From assembly GCF_037201975.1 (NCBI RefSeq), contig NZ_CP147520.1, positions 4,278,001 to 4,342,000 of the forward strand: 64,000 bases of DNA, in the 5' to 3' direction. The position numbers and the translations under genes are program-made. Position 1 is the first letter of the stretch; each line of letters opens with the position of its first letter. Under the pieces are notes generated by a model. It ran no database searches, was not told where the DNA came from, and saw nothing but the letters and a program-made list of their open reading frames with translations. This document shows positions 45,717-54,997 of this stretch, in pieces. The stretch comes from Streptomyces sp. TG1A-60 (GTDB taxonomy: Bacteria > Actinomycetota > Actinomycetes > Streptomycetales > Streptomycetaceae).

Positions 45717-46514
45717 ATGCCCCCGGCCAGGAACCGCCCCCGCAGCCACGACCCCGCCAGGACACGCAATGCCGTGCTGGCCCAGTTCGGGAACGTAGGG
45801 GAGGCGGTGGGCACCCTCACCGCCGAGCAGTTCGCCCTGCCGACCCGGCTCGGGGCGTGGACCGTGCGGGACCTGGCCGCGCACCTCACCAGGGCCGTCG
45901 AGAGCGTCAGCCGCGCCCTGGAGCGGCCCGAGCCCGCGAAGGCGGAGCTGAACCCGCTCGACCACGCCTCCGCGACCGCCGCGTACGCCGAGGCCATCGC
46001 CGAGGACAGCCACACCCTCGCCGAGGCCGACCCCGACATCACCGCCCTTTACACCCGGGTCGGGCAGCGGATCACGGCCGCGCTGGCCACCGTCGGAGCG
46101 GGCCGGGTCATCGACACCCGCGCCGGCGGCATGATGCTCGACGACTACCTGCTCACCCGCACCATCGAACTCGTCGTCCACACCGACGACCTGAACACCG
46201 CCGTCCCCGGCCTTGACATCCCGTACGACCGGCACGCCCTCGCCACCTGCGTCCGGCTGCTCGCCGACACCCTCGCCGCGCGGGCGCCCGGTGGTGCGAC
46301 GGAGGTGCGGATCCCGCCGTACGCCGTCGTGCAGTGCGTGGAGGGGCCGAGGCACACCCGGGGCACCCCGCCGAACGTCGTCGAGACGGACCCGATGACC
46401 TGGATCCGCCTCGCCACCGGCCGCCTGGAGTGGGCGGTCGCCCTGGACGAGGCGAAGGTCAGCGCGAGCGGCGAACGGGCCGACCTGAGCAGGCTGCTTC
46501 CCCTGATGGGCTGA
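45717..46514 (+). CDS. Maleylpyruvate isomerase N-terminal domain (MDMPI/DinB-like) protein
   Basis: 265 residues from ATG 45717. The N-terminal four-helix bundle of the mycothiol-dependent type is present (TRLGAWTVRDLAAHLTRAV, with the conserved W-x-V-x-D-L-x-A-H-L pattern whose His binds metal), and later ELVVHTDDLN holds the second His/Asp motif. The C-terminal part (about 200-265) is a sterol-carrier-like domain. Members use mycothiol as cofactor or are of unknown function. Its stop codon TGA is duplicated at the far end of the adjacent MITE-like element. Confidence 0.8.
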   Translation: MPPARNRPRSHDPARTRNAVLAQFGNVGEAVGTLTAEQFALPTRLGAWTVRDLAAHLTRAVESVSRALERPEPAKAELNPLDHASATAAYAEAIAEDSHTLAEADPDITALYTRVGQRITAALATVGAGRVIDTRAGGMMLDDYLLTRTIELVVHTDDLNTAVPGLDIPYDRHALATCVRLLADTLAARAPGGATEVRIPPYAVVQCVEGPRHTRGTPPNVVETDPMTWIRLATGRLEWAVALDEAKVSASGERADLSRLLPLMG

Positions 46515-46676
46515 GAGCCTGTCGGGTGACCTCCGGTCTGCCGCCCGAACCCTGGCACGCGCGCTCGCCGCGTTGCCGAAACGTTCTCATGGCTCCGCTA
46601 TGAGGACGCTCCGGCGCCTTGCATCGCACGCACCAGGGCTCGTTCGCCTGACAACCGGAGGTCACCCGACAGGCTC
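46515..46676. mobile_element. MITE-like element, 162 bp, with 23-bp perfect terminal inverted repeats
   Basis: The ends are perfect inverted repeats of 23 bp, each beginning GAGCCTGTCGGGTGACC inward. They are flanked on both sides by TGA (46512-46514 and 46677-46679), a 3-bp target duplication of the TNA type made by one IS5-family subgroup. The interior has a short hairpin (CTCAT...ATGAG) and no gene. The left TGA is the stop codon of the upstream gene, so insertion left that protein intact. Confidence 0.75.
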
Positions 46677-46749
46677 TGAGGGGTCCGCGCACCGTGCCCG
46701 GCGGGAAAACGAGGGGGAACCGCCCAGGCACCCCACCCGTCCCACCGGC

Positions 46750-47577
46750 ATGGACACCCAGCGACTGACCCGCACCGCCCTGCCCCTGACGGCCCTGGCC
46801 CTGCTGCCACTGCTCGCGGCCTGCGGCACCGAGTCCGCCGGCGACGGCCCCGGCAGCCGGTCGGTGGGATCCGGCTCCCGGGCCGAGGTCACCGGCGTCC
46901 ACTGGAAGGTCGACAGCCTCACCGTGGGCGGCAGGACCGAGCAGGCCCCCGACGACGCGTATCTGAGGATCAGCGACGACGGCGAGGTCCACGGCAACTA
47001 CGGCTGCAACACCTTCGGCTCGACCGCCACCTTCAAAAAGGACGGCATCGACTTCGCGACCGCCCGATCCACCGAGATGGCCTGCGGCGACGCCTCCATG
47101 AAGTTCGAGGAGACCCTGGCCCGCATGCTCGACGCCGGGACTTTCACGCCCGGGACCGCCGACGGCGAGCTCACCCTCACCACCGCCGACGGCGACACCG
47201 TCAGGCTCAGCGAGGAGAAGCCCGCCGAGCTGTACGGCACCAGGTGGCGGATCGACTCCCTCCTCGACCACGAGGTCGCCACCTCGCTCCCCGAGGCGGC
47301 CGAGGGCAAGGCCTGGTTCACCCTCGACAAGAAGGCGGGCACCCTCAGCGGCAGCCTCGGCTGCAACGAGGTGGCGGCGCAGGCGACGGTGAGCGAGGGC
47401 GAGATCACCCTCGGCAACCCGCGCACCACCCGCAAGATGTGCTCCGACTCACTCATGGCCGCCGAGCGGACCCTCCTGGAGCTCTTCAAGGGCACGGTGG
47501 AATACCGGATCGATCACCGCACTATCACGCTGACCAGCGAAAACAACGTAGGGGTCGGTGCTGTTGCCGACAAGTGA
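46750..47577 (+). CDS. Lipoprotein with two META (HslJ-like) domains
   Basis: 275 residues from ATG 46750. A signal peptide ends in a lipobox LLAAC (Cys 25), so it should be anchored to the outer face of the membrane. Two META domains follow (about 45-140 and 150-265). Each has the YGCNTFGSTATF or LGCNEVAAQATV type GCN motif and a TRKMC or STEMAC strand. META/HslJ proteins are linked to heat shock and novobiocin resistance in E. coli; here the role is unknown. It follows the MITE-like element and precedes purF. Confidence 0.85.
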   Translation: MDTQRLTRTALPLTALALLPLLAACGTESAGDGPGSRSVGSGSRAEVTGVHWKVDSLTVGGRTEQAPDDAYLRISDDGEVHGNYGCNTFGSTATFKKDGIDFATARSTEMACGDASMKFEETLARMLDAGTFTPGTADGELTLTTADGDTVRLSEEKPAELYGTRWRIDSLLDHEVATSLPEAAEGKAWFTLDKKAGTLSGSLGCNEVAAQATVSEGEITLGNPRTTRKMCSDSLMAAERTLLELFKGTVEYRIDHRTITLTSENNVGVGAVADK

Positions 47578-47610
47578 CGTCCGGGGGCCCGCGGTCGCGG
47601 CCCGGGGCGG

Positions 47611-47654
47611 GCGAGATCACCGGATTCGGACCGGTGCGCGATCTCGCCTACACT
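47611..47654 (+). promoter_or_regulatory. Putative purF promoter inside an inverted repeat; leaderless start
   Basis: TACACT (47649-47654) is a good -10 hexamer and sits 7 nt before GTG 47662, so purF mRNA may be leaderless. TTCGGA (47625-47630), 18 nt further up, is a weak -35. The region is embedded in a broken palindrome GCGAGATCACCGG ... CCGGTGCGCGATCTCGC (47611-47647), which may be an operator or the terminator of the gene before. Confidence 0.4.
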
Positions 47655-47661
47655 CGGTGGC

Positions 47662-49188
47662 GTGCCACGTGGTGACGGACGACTCAACCACGACCTTCTC
47701 CCCGGCGAGAAAGGCCCTCAGGACGCCTGTGGCGTCTTCGGTGTCTGGGCTCCGGGTGAAGAGGTCGCCAAGCTCACGTACTTCGGGCTGTACGCCCTCC
47801 AGCATCGGGGCCAGGAATCCGCGGGTATCGCGGTCAGCAACGGCTCCCAGATCCTCGTCTTCAAGGACATGGGCCTCGTTTCCCAGGTCTTCGACGAGAC
47901 CTCGCTCGGCTCCCTCCAAGGTCACATCGCGGTCGGTCACGCCCGCTACTCGACCACCGGCGCCTCCGTGTGGGAGAACGCCCAGCCGACCTTCCGTGCC
48001 ACCGCGCACGGCTCCATCGCGCTCGGCCACAACGGCAACCTGGTCAACACGGCCCAGCTCGCCGAGATGGTCGCCGACCTGCCCAAGCAGGAGGGCCGTA
48101 CGCCGCGTGTGGCGGCCACCAACGACACCGACCTGCTCACCGCGCTCCTCGCGGCCCAGGTCGACCCCGACGGCAAGCCGCTGACCATCGAGGAGGCCGC
48201 CCACGCGGTCCTCCCGAAGGTGCGCGGCGCCTTCTCCCTCGTCTTCATGGACGAGCACACCCTCTACGCGGCCCGCGACCCGCAGGGCATCCGTCCGCTG
48301 GTCCTCGGCCGCCTGGAGCGCGGCTGGGTCGTCGCCTCCGAGTCCGCCGCCCTCGACATCTGCGGCGCCTCCTACGTCCGCGAGATCGAGCCGGGCGAGT
48401 TCATCGCCATCGACGAGAACGGTCTGCGCAGCTCACGATTCGCGGACGCGAAGCCCAAGGGCTGTGTCTTCGAGTACGTGTACCTGGCCCGCCCGGACAC
48501 CGACATCGCCGGCCGGAACGTGTACCTCTCCCGCGTGGAGATGGGCCGCAAGCTCGCCAAGGAAGCCCCCGTCGACGCCGATCTGGTCATAGCGACCCCG
48601 GAGTCCGGAACCCCGGCCGCCATCGGCTACGCGGAGGCCTCGGGCATCCCGTTCGGTGCGGGTCTGGTGAAGAACGCGTACGTCGGACGTACGTTCATCC
48701 AGCCCTCCCAGACGATCCGCCAGCTCGGCATCCGGCTGAAGCTGAACCCGCTGAAGGAAGTCATCAAGGGCAAGCGCCTGGTCGTGGTCGACGACTCGAT
48801 CGTCCGCGGCAACACCCAGCGCGCACTGGTCCGGATGCTGCGAGAGGCGGGTGCCGCGGAAGTCCACATCCGGATCTCCTCTCCCCCCGTGAAGTGGCCC
48901 TGCTTCTTCGGCATCGACTTCGCCACCCGCGCCGAGCTCATCGCCAACGGCATGACGATCGACGAGATCGGCACCTCGCTCGGCGCCGACTCCCTGGCGT
49001 ACATCTCCATCGACGGCATGATCGAGGCGACCACCATCGCCAAGCCGAACCTCTGCCGGGCCTGCTTCGACGGCGAGTACCCGATGGAGCTGCCGGACCC
49101 CGAGCTGCTCGGCAAGCAGCTCCTGGAGACCGAGCTGGCGGCCGGACCCGCCGCCACGGCCGCGGCCGACGCGATCCGACGCCCGTAA
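47662..49188 (+). CDS. purF: Amidophosphoribosyltransferase
   Basis: 508 residues from GTG 47662. It makes phosphoribosylamine from PRPP and glutamine, the first committed purine step. A short propeptide precedes the N-terminal nucleophile Cys (about 23 in QDACGVFGVW), so the protein is self-processed. The Ntn glutaminase domain (GLYALQHRGQESAG) is followed by the PRPP-binding loop (LVVVDDSIVRGNT). Cysteines near the end (WPCFFGID, NLCRACF) match the Fe-S cluster ligands of the Bacillus-type enzyme, which is oxygen-sensitive. purM follows after 67 bp. Confidence 0.97.
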   Translation: MPRGDGRLNHDLLPGEKGPQDACGVFGVWAPGEEVAKLTYFGLYALQHRGQESAGIAVSNGSQILVFKDMGLVSQVFDETSLGSLQGHIAVGHARYSTTGASVWENAQPTFRATAHGSIALGHNGNLVNTAQLAEMVADLPKQEGRTPRVAATNDTDLLTALLAAQVDPDGKPLTIEEAAHAVLPKVRGAFSLVFMDEHTLYAARDPQGIRPLVLGRLERGWVVASESAALDICGASYVREIEPGEFIAIDENGLRSSRFADAKPKGCVFEYVYLARPDTDIAGRNVYLSRVEMGRKLAKEAPVDADLVIATPESGTPAAIGYAEASGIPFGAGLVKNAYVGRTFIQPSQTIRQLGIRLKLNPLKEVIKGKRLVVVDDSIVRGNTQRALVRMLREAGAAEVHIRISSPPVKWPCFFGIDFATRAELIANGMTIDEIGTSLGADSLAYISIDGMIEATTIAKPNLCRACFDGEYPMELPDPELLGKQLLETELAAGPAATAAADAIRRP

Positions 49189-49255
49189 GACTTGCCGTAG
49201 ACAGCCGGTAACACCTGCTTATCTGCCGCAGTACGACACGAAAGTTCTCACCGTC

Positions 49256-50326
49256 ATGTCTGAGACAACTGGTGCCAGCTACGCAGCTGCGGGCGTCGAC
49301 ATCGAGGCGGGCGACCGCGCCGTAGAGCTGATGAAGGAGTGGGTGAAGAAGACGCGGCGCCCCGAGGTCCTCGGCGGCCTCGGCGGTTTCGCCGGCCTCT
49401 TCGACGCCTCCGCCCTCAAGCGCTACGAGCGCCCGCTGCTGGCCTCCGCCACGGACGGCGTCGGCACGAAGGTCGACATCGCGCGCCAACTCGGCGTGTA
49501 CGACACCATCGGCCACGACCTGGTCGCGATGGTGATGGACGACATCGTGGTGTGCGGCGCCGAACCGCTGTTCATGACCGACTACATCTGCGTCGGCAAG
49601 GTCCACCCCGAGCGCGTCGCCGCCATCGTCAAGGGCATCGCCGAGGGCTGTGTCCTCGCAGGCTGTGCCCTCGTCGGCGGCGAGACCGCCGAACACCCCG
49701 GCCTCCTCGGCCCGGACGACTTCGACGTCGCGGGCGCCGGCACGGGCGTGGTCGAGGCGGAGCGGCTGCTCGGCCCGGATCGTATCCGTACGGGCGACGC
49801 GGTGATCGCCATGGCGGCCTCCGGCCTTCACTCGAACGGGTACTCGCTCGTCCGCCACGTCCTGCTGAACCAGGCCGGTCTCTCCCTGGACGCCGAGATC
49901 GCCGACCTCGGCCGCACCCTCGGCGCGGAACTCCTGGAGCCCACCAAGATCTACTCGCTGGACTGCCTGGCCCTCACCCGCACCACCGAGGTCCACGCCT
50001 TCAGCCATGTCACCGGCGGCGGCCTGGCCGCCAACCTGGCCCGTGTCATACCCGACACCCTGCACGCCACTGTCGACCGCTCCACCTGGACTCCGGCCCC
50101 GATCTTCGACCTCGTGGGCAAGACCGGTCAGGTCGAACGCCTGGAGCTGGAGAAGACCCTGAACATGGGCGTGGGCATGATCGCGATCGTCCCGCAGGAC
50201 TCGGCAGACGTGGCCCTCACGACCTTGACGGACCGCGGCGTCGAGGCCTGGGTGGCAGGCGGGATCACGGACCGTGCCGACCACACCACGGGCGCGGAAC
50301 TGGTGGGCGACTACGCACGAAGCTGA
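49256..50326 (+). CDS. purM: Phosphoribosylformylglycinamidine cyclo-ligase (AIR synthetase)
   Basis: 356 residues from ATG 49256. It closes the imidazole ring of AIR with ATP. Family segments: SYAAAGVDIEAGDRAVELMK, LLASATDGVGTKVDIA, DDIVVCGAEPLFMTDY, the glycine-rich VGGETAEHPG and the SHVTGGGLAANL loop. No strong ribosome site is seen. Transcribed with or soon after purF. Confidence 0.97.
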   Translation: MSETTGASYAAAGVDIEAGDRAVELMKEWVKKTRRPEVLGGLGGFAGLFDASALKRYERPLLASATDGVGTKVDIARQLGVYDTIGHDLVAMVMDDIVVCGAEPLFMTDYICVGKVHPERVAAIVKGIAEGCVLAGCALVGGETAEHPGLLGPDDFDVAGAGTGVVEAERLLGPDRIRTGDAVIAMAASGLHSNGYSLVRHVLLNQAGLSLDAEIADLGRTLGAELLEPTKIYSLDCLALTRTTEVHAFSHVTGGGLAANLARVIPDTLHATVDRSTWTPAPIFDLVGKTGQVERLELEKTLNMGVGMIAIVPQDSADVALTTLTDRGVEAWVAGGITDRADHTTGAELVGDYARS

Positions 50327-50339
50327 ACAGCAGTACGCC

Positions 50340-50450
50340 CCTGATGGAGGCCGAAGGCCCATCCACCAGGGGCGCGGGGAACTGCGCGAGCAACCACACA
50401 CAACCCGCAGTCGCCAAACACAGTGGTCCCCGAGCTATGAGGCGCTCCCG
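50340..50450. repeat. Streptomyces-type interspersed intergenic repeat
   Basis: The gap after purM contains CAGGGGCGCGGGGAACTGCG followed by CGAGCAACC-type sequence and a CCCGCAGTCGCC tail. From memory this word is scattered through intergenic regions of many Streptomyces genomes. The left part (CCCCTGATGGAGGCC ... GGCCCATCCACCAGGGG) forms an imperfect hairpin that may serve as the purM terminator. Confidence 0.55.
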
Positions 50451-50529
50451 CCCCAAGCGGAGCGCAACCGCACAAAACCCGGTCCGGCGGTGGCAACCCG
50501 CTCGGACCGGGTGAAGCGCGGCTAGAGCG

Positions 50530-50781
50530 TCAAGCTCCGCGACGATGCGACGCGGGACCGGACTGATCGTCCTCGTCCTCATCGTCGCTGTTATAGAGAT
50601 CCGCGTACTGCGCGTACGGGTCGTCGTCTTCGTCATCCTCGAACGGCTCGCCATTCGGCGGCTGGCTCGAAGTCGAAGCGCCCAGCTCATTGGCCAGACG
50701 CGACAGGTCAGTCCCGCCGCTGCTGTACTTCAGCTGGCGGGCGACCTTCGTCTGCTTGGCCTTTGCCCGGCCGCGCCCCAT
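50530..50781 (-). CDS. DUF3073 domain protein
   Basis: 83 residues from ATG 50781. The N-terminus is basic (MGRGRAKAKQTKVARQLKY), with the conserved SGGTDLSRLANEL block. The C-terminal half is very acidic (EDDEDDDP, YADLYN, DDEDEDD). This is the whole of a DUF3073 protein, conserved beside purM in Streptomyces. Function unknown. The 322-bp upstream gap (50782-51103) separates it from vdh and holds a few AT-rich bases near 50985 but no gene. Confidence 0.88.
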   Translation of the reverse strand: MGRGRAKAKQTKVARQLKYSSGGTDLSRLANELGASTSSQPPNGEPFEDDEDDDPYAQYADLYNSDDEDEDDQSGPASHRRGA

Positions 50782-51103
50782 GGCTCGACCCCCTCGAATA
50801 CGGGGCTCGGTGGCCCCAGAGTCTTGACACGCGTTCATGATCTGGAACGGGCTCTCCGTGGAAAGACCCGTCCGTAGGGCTTCCACGGTACCTGAGCCCG
50901 CGCCCATACGGTACGTCGCCCGCAGCACGTGCCGGTACCCAGGACCTGCGAGGAGCCCTTTCCCCGCTGGTCAACGGCGATTTTAACCGTTTCTCGGCAA
51001 GCGACCCGCCGACGGACGTGAGAGTTCTCTCTCAAGCCGCCGACGGGTACCGGCCGGCGCCGTGCCCCGCCGTACGGCCGCCGCGGGGTGCCCGCGCGGA
51101 GGA

Positions 51104-52207
51104 TCAGCGACCGCGCGCCGAGGCCGCCTCGTGCATCCGCTGCTCGGCGATCCGGTCGGCGGCGGCGACCGGCGGAATACCATCCGTCTTCGCACATGCG
51201 AAGATTGCCAGCGTGGTGTCGTAGATCTTCGCGGCCTTCGCCCTGCACCGCTCGAAGTCGAACCCGTGGAGTTCGTCGGCGACCTGGATGACCCCGCCGG
51301 CGTTCACCACGTAGTCCGGCGCGTAGAGGATCCCGCGGTCGGCGAGGTCCTTCTCGACACCGGGGTGAGCGAGCTGGTTGTTGGCCGCGCCGCACACCAC
51401 CTTGGCGGTGAGGACGGGCACGGAGTCCTCGTCGAGCGCTCCGCCGAGCGCGCAGGGGGCGTAGATGTCGAGACCGCCGGCACCGTCGCCCCGGACGAGC
51501 GCGTCGGTGTGGGCGACGGCGGTGACCCCTTCCGGGTGCCGGTCGAGGATCCGCCGTACGGCGTCCGCCCTCACGTCCGTGACGACGACCTCGGCGCCCT
51601 CGGCCCGCAGATGCTCCACGAGGTGGTGGCCGACCTTGCCGACGCCCGCGACGCCGACTCTGCGGCCCCGCAGCGTCGGGTCGCCCCACAGGTGCTGGGC
51701 GGAGGCCCGCATGCCCTGGTAGACCCCGAAGGCCGTCAGGACGGACGAGTCGCCTGCGCCGCCGTTCTCGGGCGACCGGCCGGTCGTCCAGCGGCACTCG
51801 CGCGCCACGACGTCCATGTCGGCGACATAGGTGCCGACGTCGCACGCGGTGACGTACCGGCCGCCCAGGGAGGCCACGAACCTCCCGTAGGCGCGCAGCA
51901 GCTCCTCGGTCTTGATCCGGTCGGGATCGCCGATGATCACGGCCTTGCCGCCGCCGTGCTCGAGACCGGCCATGGCGTTCTTGTAGGACATCCCGCGCGC
52001 GAGGTTCAGCGCGTCGGAGACGGCCTCCGCCTCGGTCGCGTACGGGTGGAAGCGCGTGCCGCCGAGAGCGGGGCCCAGCGCGGTGGAGTGGAGGGCGATG
52101 ACGGCCTTGAGGCCGCTGGCCCGGTCCTGGCAGAGCACGACTTGCTCATGACCGCCCTGGTCCGAGTGGAACAGGGTGTGCAGGACGCCGTCAGATACGT
52201 AGGTCAC
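51104..52207 (-). CDS. vdh: Valine (branched-chain amino acid) dehydrogenase
   Basis: 367 residues from GTG 52207. NAD-dependent oxidative deamination of valine, leucine or isoleucine to the keto acid. The substrate domain has [14 protein letters not shown] and [13 protein letters not shown] (catalytic Lys pair region), then TACDVGTY. The Rossmann domain starts [13 protein letters not shown], and APCALGG and [11 protein letters not shown] complete the family pattern. In Streptomyces Vdh feeds branched-chain precursors to polyketide pathways. Standard position between DUF3073 and the gene before bldC. Confidence 0.93.
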   Translation of the reverse strand: MTYVSDGVLHTLFHSDQGGHEQVVLCQDRASGLKAVIALHSTALGPALGGTRFHPYATEAEAVSDALNLARGMSYKNAMAGLEHGGGKAVIIGDPDRIKTEELLRAYGRFVASLGGRYVTACDVGTYVADMDVVARECRWTTGRSPENGGAGDSSVLTAFGVYQGMRASAQHLWGDPTLRGRRVGVAGVGKVGHHLVEHLRAEGAEVVVTDVRADAVRRILDRHPEGVTAVAHTDALVRGDGAGGLDIYAPCALGGALDEDSVPVLTAKVVCGAANNQLAHPGVEKDLADRGILYAPDYVVNAGGVIQVADELHGFDFERCRAKAAKIYDTTLAIFACAKTDGIPPVAAADRIAEQRMHEAASARGR

Positions 52208-52429
52208 TGTGGTGACTCCTGGGTAAGAAGCGGCGGTCGGTGACAGGCTCCCGTACGGGTGGCGGGGCCTGTGAGCATGAGATTAGAGCCTGCGTCCGCC
52301 CTACAGCGGCGCAGCTTCGGGATCACCCCCTCCCGGAGTACGACCGTGGTGTGATCCGCGCAGTTTTCCGGCCCGCCCCTGTGTGGGCTCCGCAGGTTTC
52401 CCCGGTGGCTGCCGGGGGATGGAGCATGG

Positions 52430-53272
52430 GTGCCCAAGGTGTCCTCGGTGATCGTCCCGTACGCGTCCTACCTCCGCGTGTACGAGCCGCTGGCGGCCTT
52501 CCCCGAGCCCGAGCGCGGCCACTGGGCCCGCTACGCCCGGCGCCCCGACCGGCCCTCGTGCCAGGACGAGCTGCGCCGTTCGCTGGCCGACCTGGTGCCC
52601 GTCCCGCCGATCCCGGTGCCGGTGCACGAGAGCGACGACGCCTTCGTGCTGGAGGTCGACGGCGTGGTCTGTGTCTGCCCCTGGCGCACCAGGCTGCGCG
52701 GCTGGCAGGCTCTCGGCGACCTCGCCGAGGAGCTGCCCGCCCCGGTCCTGGACGCGGTGCTGCCGCCTCTGGTGCGCCGGCAGGCGAGTCAGGACTACGA
52801 GCGGTGGATGGCCGGCAATCCCGACGCCCGGCCGTGGATTCGCACCTCGACCTGGCAGGTGCCGCTCAACTGGTTCGTCCTCGTCTCGGACGAGGAGCGG
52901 ACGTACGAGAAGGGGTCGGGCGAGACCTCGCCCGTGCTTCGCTATCGCACGCCCATGGTGCAGGCCCGGCGGCGCGTGGCGCGCGGGCTGCGGGCCCTGC
53001 GGGACACCATCGACGAGGGGCCGCTCATCGACGGCCTGATCGACGTGGGCCGCTGGCTGGAGGAGTTCCACCCGCGTTCCCTCGTCGAGCTGGACTACGG
53101 CGGCCTGGTGCACGTGCTGCCCGCCGACGAGCTGGACGGCGACCACTCCGCCGCCGACGTCGCCGAGGGCATCGAGGCCCTGCGCAGCGGGGACGGCCTG
53201 GCGGCCGGCGAGGCGTACGGGCGGCTGGTCGAGCGGTGGCGGGCGGTACGGGAGCGGCGCTCGGCGAACTGA
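52430..53272 (+). CDS. Hypothetical protein upstream of bldC
   Basis: 280 residues from GTG 52430. No known catalytic motif. Conserved-looking segments are YLRVYEPLAAFPEPER, a VCVCPWRTRLRGWQAL turn, and PLNWFVLVSDEERTY; it ends in a basic helix. There is no signal peptide or membrane segment. It is found at the same place next to bldC in other Streptomyces, so it is probably a conserved genus-level protein. Divergent from vdh by 222 bp. Confidence 0.75.
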   Translation: MPKVSSVIVPYASYLRVYEPLAAFPEPERGHWARYARRPDRPSCQDELRRSLADLVPVPPIPVPVHESDDAFVLEVDGVVCVCPWRTRLRGWQALGDLAEELPAPVLDAVLPPLVRRQASQDYERWMAGNPDARPWIRTSTWQVPLNWFVLVSDEERTYEKGSGETSPVLRYRTPMVQARRRVARGLRALRDTIDEGPLIDGLIDVGRWLEEFHPRSLVELDYGGLVHVLPADELDGDHSAADVAEGIEALRSGDGLAAGEAYGRLVERWRAVRERRSAN

Positions 53273-53617
53273 ACCGGGCGAACCGGTTGAACCAGCTCGA
53301 TCTCTCAGCCGTACCTGTGACGTGTGAGGCCGGTGGGAAAAGGCTTTCCACGAGGGCTGAAGCGTGGTGAACTGTCCACCCTTGGCCCTGGCTTGACACG
53401 GTGAAGTTCCAGGTGGGCGCCATCGTGGGACGTAGGCCCCGATCCGGGCTTTTCCGTCAAGCAGGCGTCAAGCGTGACGGATTGCACTTACACGGGCCTT
53501 GCCTCTTACGCACCTCCTCGTGTCAAAATAGGACAAGGAGTCTGGGGGAGGCTCTTTCTGCCCACGTGTGGGTGGAATCTCAGCATTGCACGCTATTGGG
53601 GGGTCTCGTGACTCCCG

Positions 53618-53650
53618 CACGCCACTGTGACTGATCGTCACAGTGGCGTG
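53618..53650. promoter_or_regulatory. Perfect 14-bp inverted repeat in the long bldC upstream region
   Basis: CACGCCACTGTGAC and its complement with a 5-nt centre lie 233 bp before bldC. There is no T-run, so it may be an operator rather than a terminator. The gene-free gap 53273-53882 (610 bp) is unusually long. It also contains an AT-rich segment near 53525 and a small leader hairpin (GAACCGA...TCGGTTC, 53846-53865) just before the bldC ribosome site. Confidence 0.5.
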
Positions 53651-53882
53651 ACTGTCCGCTATGGCATGGTCCATCGGCATCCGTCGCTGATGAACACCTG
53701 GGAGGGCAATTCCATCGGTTTGGCCGACGCGGCTGGACGGATGGTGTAGTTGTAGTGCCGAGGACAAGCCGTTCGTCCTATAACCGACTCGACTCGCGTC
53801 CGCCATTTCGGGCAACGCGGGTCAAGGTGCAGAATTTAGAGGAAAGAACCGAGAAGGTTCGGTTCTCCCGAGGAGGCCGCTC

Positions 53883-54089
53883 ATGACCGCTCGCACCCCT
53901 GATGCCGAGCCGCTGCTGACCCCGGCTGAGGTCGCCACCATGTTCCGTGTCGACCCCAAGACGGTCACGCGGTGGGCGAAGGCCGGCAAGCTCACGTCCA
54001 TCCGCACGCTCGGCGGGCACCGCCGTTACCGCGAGGCTGAGGTCCGCGCACTGCTCGCGGGCATTCCGCAGCAGCGCAGCGAGGCCTGA
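53883..54089 (+). CDS. bldC: Developmental regulator BldC (MerR-like)
   Basis: 68 residues from ATG 53883 with GAGGAGG before it. It is a stand-alone MerR-type winged helix: LLTPAEVATMFRVDPKTVTR is the helix-turn-helix and TLGGHRRYREAEV the wing. As far as I remember the sequence is identical to S. coelicolor BldC. BldC binds head-to-tail on direct repeats and delays entry into development. The long upstream region suggests elaborate control. Confidence 0.97.
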   Translation: MTARTPDAEPLLTPAEVATMFRVDPKTVTRWAKAGKLTSIRTLGGHRRYREAEVRALLAGIPQQRSEA

Positions 54090-54234
54090 ACCATCGCATA
54101 ATCGGGCATTTCGGCTGGTCCCCCATCGGCCGGGAGCTCGAGAGCACCGCTCGAACAGTTCCAAGCGACGCGGGTTCTGCCCCAACAGATCCCACGCCCC
54201 AGCGCGCAGAGCAGGCAACAAGGGTGCGTCGTAG

Positions 54235-54272
54235 ATCGCGCTGGACTCCGCCGGGTCCAGCGCGATTTTTTT
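54235..54272 (+). terminator. Strong intrinsic terminator downstream of bldC
   Basis: ATCGCGCTGGAC pairs perfectly with GTCCAGCGCGAT across an 8-nt loop and is followed by seven T, which is rare in such GC-rich DNA. The gap 54090-54584 also holds an AT-rich patch around 54400-54430 with a GTGCAATTGCAC palindrome, but no gene that I can support. Confidence 0.93.
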
Positions 54273-54584
54273 GTGCCCGGGGTGTGGCCGGCGTGTGTGG
54301 GGCGCGCGGGCGGGGGCGGGTCCGGAAGCGGCGCGTTGTGAGCGCGCTTGTCGGACTCTGGGGAGGGTTGTCGGATCTCCTGTGCAGTACCTCCGGGGCT
54401 GGTGCAATTGCACATATTAAATTGACCAGTTGTAGAAGGTCTGTGAGAGCCGATGTTCCGGAAACCTGCACGGTGACACCCATCACACGCCGGGAACCTT
54501 GTTACTGGCTGGTATCTACGGTAGAGGGCGGGGGAGTTGAGTGCGGTGTGTCCCTCGCCCGGTGTGTTCCCCGCGGGAGGCGTC

Positions 54585-54788
54585 TCACGCTCTGGAAGGG
54601 GACTCGTCCTCCGTCGGCTCCTTCAGGAATCCGTCTGCGCCGTTCTCGCCGCCCGTCGTGGGCTCCGTCGCCAGCCGCAGCAGGCGGTGGCAGATCGGGC
54701 AGTGGCGGGTGAGGTGGCGGTACGCGGAGGCGGCCGACAGGTGAGCACGGAGTAACGCGCGGGTCTCATGTCGAACGGACGCCGCCAT
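54585..54788 (-). CDS. Small conserved protein (DUF6274-like)
   Basis: 67 residues from ATG 54788, directly after a strong AGGAGGTGG. MAASVRHETRALLRAHLSAA is followed by RHCPICHRLLRLA, a CxxC that may bind zinc with the neighbouring His residues, and an acidic tail. I recall it as a short Streptomyces protein between bldC and hrpA, later named DUF6274. Function unknown. Confidence 0.7.
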   Translation of the reverse strand: MAASVRHETRALLRAHLSAASAYRHLTRHCPICHRLLRLATEPTTGGENGADGFLKEPTEDESPSRA

Positions 54789-54949
54789 TCGCCACCTCCT
54801 GGGGTCTCGGGGCCCTGAGACTGAGGTACCGGCGGAATGTGACGCCGTCAACCCCCGCGGCATCGAAGCCACTCGAAGGAGGCCTCGGCCCCCGCCCCCG
54901 TGACGGGCCCGGCATCGTCGTGGTCGTGGTCGCGGTCGTGTGGCGGCAA

Positions 54950-54988
54950 CGCGAGAGGCCCACATCCTCAGCGGATGCGGGCCTCTCG
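54950..54988. terminator. Terminator after tRNA-Asp
   Basis: GAGAGGCCCACATCC with GGATGCGGGCCTCTC forms a hairpin just past the 3' end of the minus-strand tRNA-Asp. Confidence 0.75.
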
Positions 54989-54997
54989 TCATCAACG

